From contig CALXHQ010000005.1 of NCBI GenBank assembly GCA_944388145.1, forward strand, positions 1 through 64,000: a stretch of DNA of 64,000 bases, written 5' to 3'. This document shows, piece by piece, positions 31,358 to 40,828 of this stretch. Positions within the stretch are counted from its first letter, which is position 1; the number at the start of each line of letters is the position of its first letter. The position numbers and the translations under genes were made by a program. The notes beneath the pieces were generated by a model that saw only the letters and a list, made by a program, of their open reading frames with translations, made no database searches and was not told the DNA's origin. Source of the DNA: an uncultured Gemmiger sp. (GTDB taxonomy: Bacteria > Bacillota > Clostridia > Oscillospirales > Ruminococcaceae).

Positions 31358-32544
31358 CCAACCCGAACGGACGCTTTGGCGTGCATGGAGGGCAGTATAT
31401 CCCCGAAACGCTGATGAACGCCGTGATCGAACTGGAACAGGCCTACAATTTTTATAAAAACGACCCGGATTTCAACCGGGAGCTGACCGCCCTGTTCAAT
31501 GACTACGCGGGCCGCCCCTCGCGGCTGTACTATGCCGCCAAGATGACGGCTTCCTTAGGCGGGGCAAAGATCTACCTCAAGCGGGAGGATCTGAACCACA
31601 CCGGCGCCCACAAGATCAACAATGTGCTGGGCCAGGCGCTACTGGCCAAAAAGATGGGCAAAACCCGCCTGATCGCCGAGACCGGCGCCGGGCAGCACGG
31701 CGTGGCCACCGCCACCGCGGCGGCACTGCTGGGCATGGAGTGCGTCGTCTTTATGGGGGAGGAAGACACCCGCCGCCAGGCGCTGAATGTGTACAAGATG
31801 CGGCTGCTGGGAGCCGCCGTCGTGCCGGTCACCACCGGTACCGCCACCCTCAAGGACGCGGTGTCCGAGGCAATGCGGGAGTGGACATCCCGCATCGCGG
31901 ACACCCACTACTGCCTCGGCTCGGTCATGGGGCCGCACCCGTTCCCTACCATCGTGCGGGACTTCCAGGCGGTCATCTCCAGGGAGATCAAGGCTCAGCT
32001 GATGGAAAAGGAAGGTCGCCTGCCCGATGCGGTCATCGCCTGTGTGGGCGGCGGCTCCAACGCCATCGGCAGCTTCTACCACTTTATCGGGAACCCCGGC
32101 GTGCGGCTCATCGGCTGCGAGGCCGCCGGCCGCGGCGTGAATACCCGGGAGACCGCCGCCACCATCGCCACCGGAAAACTGGGCATCTTCCACGGCATGA
32201 AGTCCTATTTCTGCCAGGACGAGTACGGCCAGATTGCGCCGGTCTACTCGATCTCGGCGGGGCTGGACTACCCCGGCGTCGGCCCCGAACACGCCTACCT
32301 GCACGACATCGGCCGGGCCGAGTATGTGCCCGTCACCGACGATGAGGCCGTGGACGCCTTCGAGTATCTCTCCCGCACCGAGGGCATCATCCCGGCCATC
32401 GAGTCGGCCCACGCGGTGGCCTATGCCTGCAAGCTCGCCCCGACGATGACCAAAGACCGGATCATCGTCATCACGATCTCGGGCCGCGGCGACAAGGACT
32501 GCGCCGCCATCGCCCGTTACAGAGGGGAGGATCTCCATGAGTAA
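31354..32544 (+). CDS. trpB: Tryptophan synthase beta chain
   Basis: A 396-residue PLP enzyme that joins indole and serine. It has the N-terminal segment [16 protein letters not shown] and the PLP lysine in [52 protein letters not shown] (phosphate loop), the [16 protein letters not shown] hinge and SGRGDKD follow. The length and motifs match TrpB1 (not the TrpB2 type), which works with the alpha subunit encoded next. AGGAGG precedes the ATG, which overlaps the trpF stop. It can also use free indole, so this step could still be useful if indole is supplied from outside. Confidence 0.98.
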   Translation: MTNPNGRFGVHGGQYIPETLMNAVIELEQAYNFYKNDPDFNRELTALFNDYAGRPSRLYYAAKMTASLGGAKIYLKREDLNHTGAHKINNVLGQALLAKKMGKTRLIAETGAGQHGVATATAAALLGMECVVFMGEEDTRRQALNVYKMRLLGAAVVPVTTGTATLKDAVSEAMREWTSRIADTHYCLGSVMGPHPFPTIVRDFQAVISREIKAQLMEKEGRLPDAVIACVGGGSNAIGSFYHFIGNPGVRLIGCEAAGRGVNTRETAATIATGKLGIFHGMKSYFCQDEYGQIAPVYSISAGLDYPGVGPEHAYLHDIGRAEYVPVTDDEAVDAFEYLSRTEGIIPAIESAHAVAYACKLAPTMTKDRIIVITISGRGDKDCAAIARYRGEDLHE

Positions 32545-33328
32545 GATCGCATCGGCCTTCCAAAATGGCAAGGCGTTCATCCCGTTTCTGACCTGCGGCG
32601 ACCCGGACCTCGCCACCACCGCGGCGGCGGTGCGGGCGGCTGCGGCGGCCGGGGCTGATCTCATCGAGCTGGGCATCCCCTTTTCCGACCCCACCGCCGA
32701 GGGCCCGGTCATTCAGGCGGCCAGCCTGCGGGCGCTGCAGGGCGGCGTCACCACCGACAAAATTTTTGCCCTCGTGCGCGACCTGCGCCGGGATGTGACG
32801 GTGCCGCTGGTGTTCATGACCTACGCCAACGTCGTCTTTTCCTACGGCACCGAGCGGTTTGTCAAAAACTGCCGGGATGTAGGCATCGACGGCCTGATCC
32901 TGCCCGATGTCCCCTATGAGGAGAAGGAGGACTTTTTGCCCGCCTGCCGGGCATACGGCGTTGACCTGATTTCGCTCATCGCACCGACTTCTGAAAACCG
33001 CATTGCCATGATCGCCAGGGAGGCTGAGGGGTTCCTCTATCTCGTCTCCAGCCTCGGCGTCACCGGCGTGCGCAGCGAGATCACCACCGACCTCGGCGCG
33101 ATCGTGGAGGTGGTGCGGCAAAACACAAACATCCCCTGCGCCATCGGCTTCGGCATCTCGACGCCGGAACAGGCAAGGGAAATGGGCGCGCTGGCCGACG
33201 GCGTCATCGTCGGCTCGGCCATCGTGCGGCTGGTCGAACAGTACGGCCAAGCCGCCCCGCCCCATGTAGGGGACTATGTCCGCCGGATGAAGGCGGCGCT
33301 GGGCGAACTGCCGGTGAACCCGCAGTGA
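32537..33328 (+). CDS. trpA: Tryptophan synthase alpha chain
   Basis: A 263-residue TIM barrel that releases indole from indole-3-glycerol phosphate. The catalytic Glu is in [20 protein letters not shown] and the Asp in [68 protein letters not shown] and [10 protein letters not shown] complete the pattern. GGGAGG lies 7 bases before the ATG, and the gene overlaps the end of trpB by 8 bases. It is the last gene of the operon and is followed by a perfect 21-base inverted repeat. Confidence 0.97.
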   Translation: MSKIASAFQNGKAFIPFLTCGDPDLATTAAAVRAAAAAGADLIELGIPFSDPTAEGPVIQAASLRALQGGVTTDKIFALVRDLRRDVTVPLVFMTYANVVFSYGTERFVKNCRDVGIDGLILPDVPYEEKEDFLPACRAYGVDLISLIAPTSENRIAMIAREAEGFLYLVSSLGVTGVRSEITTDLGAIVEVVRQNTNIPCAIGFGISTPEQAREMGALADGVIVGSAIVRLVEQYGQAAPPHVGDYVRRMKAALGELPVNPQ

Positions 33329-33329
33329 T

Positions 33330-33377
33330 GGCATACACAAGGGGTGTGGAAAAGGATCCACACCCCTTGTGTATGCC
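33330..33377. terminator. Perfect 21-base hairpin after trpA
   Basis: The arms at 33330-33350 and 33357-33377 (beginning GGCATACACAAGGGGTGTGG) are perfect complements with a 6-base loop. There is no T-run on either side, but its place between the convergent trpA and glycosyltransferase genes suggests a transcription or RNA-end function. Confidence 0.7.
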
Positions 33378-33464
33378 CGGCTGCACCTGGCGGCGGTCAT
33401 GGCAGGCAGGAAAATTTGCACCGGCAGTGTCTTTTCGCGCCTGCGCAGCCGGCGTTGGCAGCGT

Positions 33465-34286
33465 TCATGTATCGCAAAGGATCTTGTCGGCCAGATGCAT
33501 ATAATGCAGGTACAGCACGCCGAACCGGCGCCGGTAGTGGGGCAGCCAGGGTTTTTCGCGGCCGCAGAAGTGCAGGATGGAGGTGTGGGCCATCACCCAG
33601 GCCAGATCGGCCTCGCCATGGCTCAGCATATAATAGCTGCCATAATTTCTGGCGTCGTAATTCCACAGATCATCCCGAATTTCCAAAATCTGACTGCCGT
33701 ACAGGGCGTTCAGCACATCCTGATCGGGAAGGACCAGCTCCATCGCGTGCTCCCGGACATATCCGAAAATCGCATCCGGCGCGATTTTTGCCCGGCATTG
33801 TGACAGATTGATGAGGAGCACACCGGAGTTATAGTAGTTGGCATCCGTACCCAGGCGCAGGCGGTTGACACTGCCGGCCAGCTCAGCCGCCCCCTGGTGG
33901 GACGCTGCGGCAAAGAGGGCATCGCCCATTTCCAGATTCCAGAGAGCGGCCAGCGAGTTGATGACCAGGATGTCCGGGTCCAAATAGAGCACGCGGTCCA
34001 GCGTATCAGGCAGGAGCTGGCCCGCCAGCAGCCGGAAATACATCTCCTGCGGGTACTGCTTCATCACAGGCGCGCCCTGGAACAGCCGCTCATCCACCTG
34101 GATCGGAATCAGCCGATGCCCAAGCCGGGCTAGCGACTGCTGCAGAGGCTGTAAAACCGATGGGTCAAAATTGCGGTGAAGCAGATAAATGCTGCACGTC
34201 ACGCCGGGGTTGTTCAAGAAAAGCGAGGTAAGCAGAACGCGCAGTTGGGGAAGATAGTTTTCGTTCAAACTGACAAGAATATCCAT
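33465..34286 (-). CDS. Family 8 glycosyltransferase
   Basis: A 273-residue GT-A enzyme. It starts MDILVSLNENYLPQLRVLLT and has the metal-binding DxD in DRVLYLDPDILV. YYNSGVLLINLSQCRA, LPDQDVLNALYG and the C-terminal ILHFCGREKPW (His-x-x-Gly-x-x-Lys-Pro-Trp-like) complete the GT8 pattern of LgtC and general-stress GspA. It transfers a galactose or glucose unit, probably to a surface glycan or lipid. GGGAG lies 7 bases before the ATG at 34286; longer in-frame forms have no support. It is convergent with the trp operon and not linked to a polysaccharide cluster, so its acceptor is unknown. Confidence 0.92.
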   Translation of the reverse strand: MDILVSLNENYLPQLRVLLTSLFLNNPGVTCSIYLLHRNFDPSVLQPLQQSLARLGHRLIPIQVDERLFQGAPVMKQYPQEMYFRLLAGQLLPDTLDRVLYLDPDILVINSLAALWNLEMGDALFAAASHQGAAELAGSVNRLRLGTDANYYNSGVLLINLSQCRAKIAPDAIFGYVREHAMELVLPDQDVLNALYGSQILEIRDDLWNYDARNYGSYYMLSHGEADLAWVMAHTSILHFCGREKPWLPHYRRRFGVLYLHYMHLADKILCDT

Positions 34287-34578
34287 AACACAACTCCCAG
34301 ATGCCGGATGGCCCGGCTTTTTAGCCCCGATACACAACTTGGGGGTACATGAGCTTCCTGTAGCTGTCGCCAAAAGGGGGGGCAATCCATGCCCCCGCAG
34401 CATTGGCCGGCCGCTCTGTCGGTCGTTTTGCTCCGGCATGAGATCGGCGGCAGACATAAGTATTATACCGTGAATCGGGAGAATTTGACAACAAACGATT
34501 GCTGAGAATATGGTGTGAACATCCTTACGACTTTCTTTTTGCGTTTGCTTGAAATTTTTTCTTTCCTTGACATACAAA
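34287..34578. other. Upstream region of the glycosyltransferase gene
   Basis: About 290 non-coding bases. It must hold the glycosyltransferase promoter on the minus strand, but no near-consensus pair stands out. Confidence 0.4.
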
Positions 34579-34632
34579 ATGCTCCCTTCTCTGCGTTCAG
34601 TGCTTTTTCACTGTTCGCTTAGAAGGGAGCAT
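34579..34632 (-). terminator. Terminator of the raffinose-type operon
   Basis: ATGCTCCCTTCT and AGAAGGGAGCAT form a perfect 12-base stem, followed on the minus strand by TTTG. It lies about 95 bases past the end of the GH13 gene. Confidence 0.6.
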
Positions 34633-34726
34633 ATCAAAGCGTCTCCCCGCTGTTGTTATGGTTTGTTTTGGTCAATGCAGCGCACAGGCTCCCGCCTCAG
34701 GCGAGTCCGCATCACAGATCGCAGAG

Positions 34727-36664
34727 TCAAACGGAGGCGGGCGGCGCGGGAAGGTGACATTTGCGGCACAGCCAGCGGCAGCCGAAGGCGGGCAGCGGCA
34801 CGGCGTCGGCGGGCAGGCGCTCGCCGGTGAGCAAATCCTCGTAGAGCTCGCTCCCCTGCCGGATGCCCGCGGTGCGCGCCTCACCGCTGAAATTGTACAG
34901 TCCGATGAAGCGTTCCTCGTCGTTTTCCCGCACCAGCCCCAGCACAGCCCGGTCGCCGGTGTCGATGGTGGCGAAGGGCACCGTCGCGCCAAAGACGCTG
35001 TGGCTGCGGCGCAGCTGTTCAAGACGCATCAGCGCCGGGAACAGCCGGTTTTGCAAGGTGCCCGGCACGCTTCGGTTGGCGGCCAGATCCCAGCGGAAGA
35101 CTCCGCGGTGCAGGTAACGGGAATCGGCGGCCTTGTCGGGGTCAGCTTTGTAGCTGTAATCATTGAGCTGGCCGATCTCGTCGCCGCTGTACAACACAGG
35201 GATGCCCGACTGCGAGAACATGAAGGCATGCAGCGTCAGGTCTAACCGGATTGCGCGCTCCTGCGCGGCCGCGTCGCCCGCGAACCCGGCCCGCTCGATG
35301 CCGCAGAGGGAGGCCGTCGTGCCGCACAGCCGGGCGTCGCCGAGGCGCGGGTCATCGTTGTACAGCTCGCCGATCGCGAAGGAATTGTCCGTCTTGCCGG
35401 TGAAAAAGTCGTTGAGGTACTTTTTATGCGGTACTTCCCGGATGCCGAACCGGGCAAGAAAATCGTAATCCAGCCCCCAGCCGATGTCATCGTGGCAGCG
35501 CAGATAGTTCTGAAAAACGTACCCGCGGGGCAGCCCGGCCAGGATATCCAGCTGGCGGCGCAGAAGGGCGGTGTCGGCGGTGGCGACCGTGTGCCAGGTG
35601 CTGGCCATGGTGGTCACATTATACAAAATGTGGCACTCCGGTTTGTCGGGCGTGCCAAAATAGGGCGCCACCTTGTCCGGCTCCATGACCACCTCACCGA
35701 GCAGCAGCACACCGGGGCAGACGATCTCGCTGATGATCCGCATCATGCGCACAATGCTGTGCACCTGCGGCAGATTGCGGCAATTGGTGCCCAACTGTTT
35801 CCAGATATAGGGCACTGCGTCGAGGCGAACCACATCCACCCCCTGGTTGACGAGATAGAGCATGTTGCCCACCATCTCGTTGAACACGACCGGGTTGCCG
35901 TAGTTCAGGTCCCACTGATAGGGGTAGAAGGTGGTCATCACCACCTTGCGGCAGTCGGGCAGCCAGGTGAAATTGCCCGGCGCCGTCGTCGGGAATACTT
36001 GGGGGCAGGTCTTTTCATACTGGTCGGGGATCGTGGAATCCTCAAAGAAAAAGTAGCGGTCTTGGTATTCCTTTTCCCCGGCGCGGGCCCGGCGGGCCCA
36101 TTCATGCTCCTCCGAGGTGTGGTTCATCACAAAATCCAGGCAGACGTTGATCCCGTTTTTGTGGCAGGCGGCGGTCAGGGCCGCAAAGTCATCCATGGTG
36201 CCCAGCTCCGGCTGAACGGTGCGGAAATCCGCCACCGCGTAGCCGCCGTCGCTCCTGCCTTTGGGGCTTTGCAGCAGCGGCATCAGGTGCAGGTAGTTGA
36301 TGCCGCACTCCTTCAGGTAGTCAATATGACGGGCGGTCCCCTGCAGCGTGCCGCCGAAGTTGCTGACGTACAGCATCATGCCCATCAGGTCGTTGCGGCG
36401 GTACCAGTCGGGGTCGGCCTCCCGCTTTTTGTCCGAAGATTTCAGCGCGGCGGGGCGCTCGTCATAGAACCGGTGCATGGCCGCGGCCAATTTGTTCAGG
36501 TGCTCGGCCGCGTCGGAGCGGTCGCTGTACAGCTCACAATACAGCCATTTCAGCTCGTCCCAGCGGGCGGACAGCCGCTTTTCGTAGAGTCTTTCTGCCG
36601 CCGCTGCGCGCTTGCCTGTGGGGGCTTCCTCGACCGGGCCGCGGGTGGAGGACGTTTTTTTCAT
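34727..36664 (-). CDS. Amylosucrase/sucrose hydrolase-like alpha-glucosidase (GH13, subfamily 4 type)
   Basis: A 645-residue GH13 enzyme. An N-terminal helical domain (about 1-95) leads to RNDLMGMMLYVSNFGGTLQG, then YLHLMPLL, GGYAVADFRTV, DFVMNHTSEEHEWA, the nucleophile in GVDVVRLDAVPYIW, the acid/base Glu in LLLGEVVM, and CHDDIGWG. The helical front and the HDDIGW motif are those of amylosucrases and sucrose hydrolases. It has no signal, so it acts inside the cell, cleaving sucrose left after alpha-galactosidase removes galactose from raffinose. Two adjacent ATGs exist; the one at 36664 has better spacing from GAGGAG. The start overlaps the GH36 stop. Confidence 0.9.
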   Translation of the reverse strand: MKKTSSTRGPVEEAPTGKRAAAAERLYEKRLSARWDELKWLYCELYSDRSDAAEHLNKLAAAMHRFYDERPAALKSSDKKREADPDWYRRNDLMGMMLYVSNFGGTLQGTARHIDYLKECGINYLHLMPLLQSPKGRSDGGYAVADFRTVQPELGTMDDFAALTAACHKNGINVCLDFVMNHTSEEHEWARRARAGEKEYQDRYFFFEDSTIPDQYEKTCPQVFPTTAPGNFTWLPDCRKVVMTTFYPYQWDLNYGNPVVFNEMVGNMLYLVNQGVDVVRLDAVPYIWKQLGTNCRNLPQVHSIVRMMRIISEIVCPGVLLLGEVVMEPDKVAPYFGTPDKPECHILYNVTTMASTWHTVATADTALLRRQLDILAGLPRGYVFQNYLRCHDDIGWGLDYDFLARFGIREVPHKKYLNDFFTGKTDNSFAIGELYNDDPRLGDARLCGTTASLCGIERAGFAGDAAAQERAIRLDLTLHAFMFSQSGIPVLYSGDEIGQLNDYSYKADPDKAADSRYLHRGVFRWDLAANRSVPGTLQNRLFPALMRLEQLRRSHSVFGATVPFATIDTGDRAVLGLVRENDEERFIGLYNFSGEARTAGIRQGSELYEDLLTGERLPADAVPLPAFGCRWLCRKCHLPAPPASV

Positions 36665-38946
36665 CATGCTCTCTCCTCTCTGCCTTCAGCTTCATCGGCC
36701 AGGGTCAGGTGAAGCTGTACGGCAGGATAATCGCCAAACAGCTGGGGCAGCGTGAGCCCCGCGTTCATCAAAAGGCTGCCGCTGAACACACCGCCCGACA
36801 GCGCGGCGGCCCCGCTTTCCCGCCGGGCTTCGGCTGCGCCGGAGCAGCCGGCAAAGACCAGCTCATCCACCCGGTAACTTGCGTCGGGGCGCAGCCCGCG
36901 CAGCCGCAGGTGGATGGGCCGCGGGTTGGCCTGGGGGTGGGTGACCACCAGGTTGAGCAGCGTCTCGCCGCCGTCCGGCGCGGCGAACTGCCAGGCCGTA
37001 AAGTACCCGCCCTGCGGCGGCACAAGCCGGAAGTAGGCCCCGCCGCCGATCAGCCCGGCCCAGCGCTTGAACCGCGCAATCTGGCTGCGCACGGCGCCGC
37101 ACTCAGCGTCGGACAGGCGGTTCAGGTCCAATTCGTAGCCAAAGGTGCCGGACATGGCCACGACGGCGCGGGTATCCAGCGGGGTGGTGCGGCCGGTCTG
37201 GTGGTTGGGGCAGGCCGACACATGGGCCCCGACCGCTGATACCGGGTAGCCGAACGAGGTGCCGTGCTGGATGGTCAGCCGCTCGATGGCATCGGTGTCG
37301 TCGCTGCACCAGATCTGCGGGAAGTAGCAAAGCATCCCAGCGTCAAACCGCCCGCCACCGCCCGCGCAGCCCTCGAACAGCACGTCGGGGAAGGATTGTG
37401 TCAGCCGTTCCAGCAGGCTGTACAGCCCCAGCATATAGCGGTGGGTGGTCTCGCCCTGGCGTTCGGGGGGCAGCGCACGGCTGTACACGTCGCTCATGTT
37501 GCGGTTCATGTCCCACTTGATGTAGTCGATGGCGTGATCCCGCAGCAGCGCGGTCATCCAGCCGGTGATATAATCCACAACCTCCGGCCGGGCCAGGTCG
37601 AGCACCAACTGGTTGCGGCCCATGGCCGGCCGGCGGCCGGGCAGCGTCAGGGCCCAGTCCGGGTGGGCGCGGTAGAGGTCGGAATCCTCGCTGACCATCT
37701 CGGGCTCCACCCAGAGGCCGAACTTCATGCCAAGGGCGTGGATGCGCGCGATCAGCGGGTCCAGGCCGCCGGGCAGTTTGTCGGTGTTCACCTGCCAGTC
37801 GCCCAGGCTGCTGTTGTCGTCGCTGCGGCGACCGAACCAGCCGTCGTCCAGGACGAGCATCTCCACGCCCAGGCCGGCGGCTTTCTCGGCAATGCGGACG
37901 ATCTTGTCGGCGTCGAAATCGAAGTAGGTGGCTTCCCAGTTGTTGATGAGCACCGGCCGCCGCGCAAACCGCCAAGGTCCGCGGCAGACGTTGCGCCGCA
38001 CAAAGCCATGGAATACGCGGGACAGCGCCCCCAGCCCCCGGCCGGTGTAAGCCAGGATAACCTCCGGCGCCGTGAATGTCTCGCCGGGCTGCAAAAGCCA
38101 GCGGAAGCCCTCCTCATGGATGCCGGTGACCAGCCGCGTCAGGCCTGTCTGGGTCACCTCCACATCGGTGCGGAAGCTGCCCGAGTAGACCGGCATGATG
38201 CCGCAGCAGTCGCCCGACTCCTCGGTTGTCTCCCGGTCACAGAGGATCACAAAGGGGTTGTGGTGATGGCTGGACGCGCCGCGGGTGGAGGAAACGGTCT
38301 GGATCGCATCGGCCAGCGGCGTGCGTTCCATCTGGCGCTCCATCGCATGGCGGCCATGGAAGTGGATCAGGTCCCAGCAGCCAAAGGGCAGATCCAGGCA
38401 GGCGGAGGCCGCTTTGTCCAGCCACAGCGGGCCGCGGCCCTCGTTGACCAGCCGGGCGGCCCGGGTGATGACATCCTGCTGCGCAAACACAGCATAGAGC
38501 AGTTCCAGCGTCAGGCCGGTCACCGGGTCCTGCAGGCGCACCGTCAGCGTCTCGGCCTCGCCGTCCTCGTCGTGAGAGGCGGGCAGCCCCGCCAGCGCGT
38601 ACTTGCCCGAAACGATCCTGTGGGAAACATAGATAAAATCCGCACCGCGCGCCCCGGCGCCATCGGTGACCGACACGCAGCCGAGCCGGAAATCCCCCAC
38701 ATTGCAGCCCGTATACTCCTGGGGCAGCAGGTCCGGGGAGAGCACCCGTTCAAAACGGCCCGCGTAGTAGCTGGGCGAGAATCCCACATCCGCCGGCGGG
38801 TACAGTGCAGCCAGATCGCCTTCGCCGATGCGGCTGCCATAGTACAGGTGCAGCAGGTGCCCGCCGCGGCCCACACGCATGCAGTAGCTGGTGTGTTGGG
38901 TCTGCAACCGGAAGGTTTGGTCCTGGGGCTGATAGACAATGCTCAT
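36664..38946 (-). CDS. Alpha-galactosidase (GH36)
   Basis: A 760-residue intracellular alpha-galactosidase. The N-terminal beta-supersandwich (1-330) has RGASSHHHNPFVILCD. The TIM barrel has RRPVLINNWEATYFDFD, LVLDDGWFGRR, the nucleophile Asp in YIKWDMNRNMSD, FEGCAGGGGRFDAGML and the acid/base Asp in WCSDDTDAIERL. A C-terminal beta domain ends the protein. The length matches bacterial tetrameric GH36 group I enzymes. AAGGAGGAA precedes the ATG. It removes galactose from raffinose, stachyose or melibiose brought in by the ABC transporter encoded just upstream. Confidence 0.96.
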   Translation of the reverse strand: MSIVYQPQDQTFRLQTQHTSYCMRVGRGGHLLHLYYGSRIGEGDLAALYPPADVGFSPSYYAGRFERVLSPDLLPQEYTGCNVGDFRLGCVSVTDGAGARGADFIYVSHRIVSGKYALAGLPASHDEDGEAETLTVRLQDPVTGLTLELLYAVFAQQDVITRAARLVNEGRGPLWLDKAASACLDLPFGCWDLIHFHGRHAMERQMERTPLADAIQTVSSTRGASSHHHNPFVILCDRETTEESGDCCGIMPVYSGSFRTDVEVTQTGLTRLVTGIHEEGFRWLLQPGETFTAPEVILAYTGRGLGALSRVFHGFVRRNVCRGPWRFARRPVLINNWEATYFDFDADKIVRIAEKAAGLGVEMLVLDDGWFGRRSDDNSSLGDWQVNTDKLPGGLDPLIARIHALGMKFGLWVEPEMVSEDSDLYRAHPDWALTLPGRRPAMGRNQLVLDLARPEVVDYITGWMTALLRDHAIDYIKWDMNRNMSDVYSRALPPERQGETTHRYMLGLYSLLERLTQSFPDVLFEGCAGGGGRFDAGMLCYFPQIWCSDDTDAIERLTIQHGTSFGYPVSAVGAHVSACPNHQTGRTTPLDTRAVVAMSGTFGYELDLNRLSDAECGAVRSQIARFKRWAGLIGGGAYFRLVPPQGGYFTAWQFAAPDGGETLLNLVVTHPQANPRPIHLRLRGLRPDASYRVDELVFAGCSGAAEARRESGAAALSGGVFSGSLLMNAGLTLPQLFGDYPAVQLHLTLADEAEGREERA

Positions 38947-39100
38947 GGAAGTTCCTCCTTGGCCGCTGTGGCGGCCGGTCGATCAGGGCACATCCGTTTT
39001 ATTGAACCGTAACAAAAGAGCATGGCGGGCGGAAGCATTCCGCCCGCCATGCCGCGCAGCCTGCGCCCTGCCCTCAGGCTGCCGGGTTGGGGTGCAGTGG

Positions 39101-39937
39101 TTATTTGCCGCCGGTCATGGCGATGCCCTGGATGAACTGTTTCTGGAACAGCAGGTACAGCACCACCATCGGGATCATGGCCAGCAGGCTGCCCGCCATC
39201 AGCACCGGGAAGTTGGTGCTGTATTGCCCGTTGAGGGTGGACAGCCCGGCCGACAGCGTCATCATGTTCAGGTCGGTGTTGCAGATCAGCGGCCACATCA
39301 GGTCGGAGTAGGCGAACACCGCCGTGAAGATGGCCAGCGCCGCCATGCTTGAGCCGGTCAGCGGGAACATGACCTTGGTGAAGGTCTGCCATTTGTTGCA
39401 GCCGTCCAGGTAGGCAGCCTCGGCGATTTCATTGGGGATACCCAGGTAGGTCTGCCGCAGGAAGAAGGTGCCGAAGGCCGACACAATCCCCGGGAATACC
39501 AGCGCGAAGATCGTGTTGGTCAGGCCCATATGAGCCAGCATCAGGTACTGGGGCGTGATGAAGATCTGGCTGGGCAGCATCATCTGCACCAGCACCACCG
39601 AGAACAGCAGGTTCTTGCAGGGAAAGTTCAGCTTGGCGAAGGCATACCCGGCCATCGAGCTGAAGAGGACGGCGCACAATACGCGGAACAGGATCAGCAG
39701 GCCGGTGTTGACGTACAGGTTGACAAACGGCAGGCTTTGCAGCGCCGTGACAAAATTTTCGATGCCCCAGTGGGAGGGCAGGATCTGCGGCGGAATGGCC
39801 ATCGACTCGGCCTGGGTCTTGAAGCAGGTCAGCACCATCCACACAAAGGGGAAGATCATGATGACGCTGCCAAGGATCAGAACGGCGTAGGTCAGGCCGG
39901 CGGAGAGTCTCTTGTTGCTTTTCATACTGGTTTGCAT
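39101..39937 (-). CDS. Carbohydrate ABC transporter permease, MalG/MsmG type
   Basis: A 278-residue inner-membrane permease. It starts with the LTYAVLILGSVIMIFPFVWM helix and PPQILPSHWGIENF. The EAA loop is IAEAAYLDGCNKWQTFTKVM, which docks on the ATPase, and the end is FIQGIAMTGGK. This is the standard CUT1 MalG arrangement with six helices. AGGTG lies before the ATG at 39937. It is paired with the MalF-like gene 4 bases upstream. No ATPase is encoded in the operon, as is usual for CUT1 systems of Firmicutes that share one MsmK-type ATPase. Confidence 0.95.
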   Translation of the reverse strand: MQTSMKSNKRLSAGLTYAVLILGSVIMIFPFVWMVLTCFKTQAESMAIPPQILPSHWGIENFVTALQSLPFVNLYVNTGLLILFRVLCAVLFSSMAGYAFAKLNFPCKNLLFSVVLVQMMLPSQIFITPQYLMLAHMGLTNTIFALVFPGIVSAFGTFFLRQTYLGIPNEIAEAAYLDGCNKWQTFTKVMFPLTGSSMAALAIFTAVFAYSDLMWPLICNTDLNMMTLSAGLSTLNGQYSTNFPVLMAGSLLAMIPMVVLYLLFQKQFIQGIAMTGGK

Positions 39938-39940
39938 AGC

Positions 39941-40828
39941 TTACACCTCGTAATTGACCCACTTTTTCTGGCCGATGAACTGAATGACCGTGACAATGCC
40001 GATGAGCAATACCGTCCACACCACAATGGCGGAGGCGTAGCCCTTGTCGCCCGCGACAAAGCTCTCGCGGTAGAACAGCGACATCAAGGTTTGTGCATCA
40101 CTCAGTGCCGGGTTGGCGTCGTCCACCATCATGTAGACCAGGTCGAACACCTTGAGCGAGGACATCAGCCGCATGATAAGCACAACGAACAGCGTGGGCG
40201 AGACCATTGGCAGCGTGATGCTGAAGAACTGCCGCACCTTGGACGCGCCGTCCAGGTCGGCGGCCTCGTACAGCGTGGCGCTGACGTTCTGCAGCCCGGC
40301 CAGCAGCAGCACGGCATCGTAGCCGATGTTGGACCAGATCTGCACGACCGCGCAGGTCAAAAGCACAAAGCGGGAGTCGGTCAGCCAGCCGATGTTCTGC
40401 CCCAGCATCGTGTTGATGATGCCGTACTGGGTGTTGAAGATCCACTTCCACACCATGGCAACGGCCGCGGGGGCCACGACCATCGGCAGGAAAAAGATCG
40501 CGCGGAAGGTTGTGCGGCCGCGGATCTTGCTGTTGAGCATCACGGCCACCAGCAGCGCCAGAAAAATGCCCACCGGTACCGTCAGGATGCAGAACAGAAT
40601 GGTGTTCCAGGTCGCCTTCCAGAATTCGGCATTGCTGAACATCTCGACATAGTTGTCGATGCCCTCAAACTCGAACTCGCCGAAGGGCAGCGACTTGGAA
40701 AAGCTCATGTAGATGGCCTGGAAAAACGGCCAGATGTTCAAAACCAGCAGTCCGATGACAGTCGGGGCCACCATGACAAGCCCCCACACGGCGCCATCGC
40801 GGGACAGTTTGGATGTCTTTTGCATCAT
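39941..40828 (-). CDS. Carbohydrate ABC transporter permease, MalF/MsmF type
   Basis: A 295-residue permease of the CUT1 family. It starts MMQKTSKLSRDGAVWGLVMV, with a first helix and FPFFQAIYMSFSKS-like periplasmic start (IWPFFQAIYMSFSKSLPFGE). It has six helices and the EAA loop TLYEAADLDGASKVRQFFSI. The ATG at 40828 overlaps the binding-protein stop as ATGA. A second ATG at 40825 has better spacing from GAGGAGG, so initiation could be at either. It forms the pore with the MalG-like partner for oligosaccharide import. Confidence 0.95.
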   Translation of the reverse strand: MMQKTSKLSRDGAVWGLVMVAPTVIGLLVLNIWPFFQAIYMSFSKSLPFGEFEFEGIDNYVEMFSNAEFWKATWNTILFCILTVPVGIFLALLVAVMLNSKIRGRTTFRAIFFLPMVVAPAAVAMVWKWIFNTQYGIINTMLGQNIGWLTDSRFVLLTCAVVQIWSNIGYDAVLLLAGLQNVSATLYEAADLDGASKVRQFFSITLPMVSPTLFVVLIMRLMSSLKVFDLVYMMVDDANPALSDAQTLMSLFYRESFVAGDKGYASAIVVWTVLLIGIVTVIQFIGQKKWVNYEV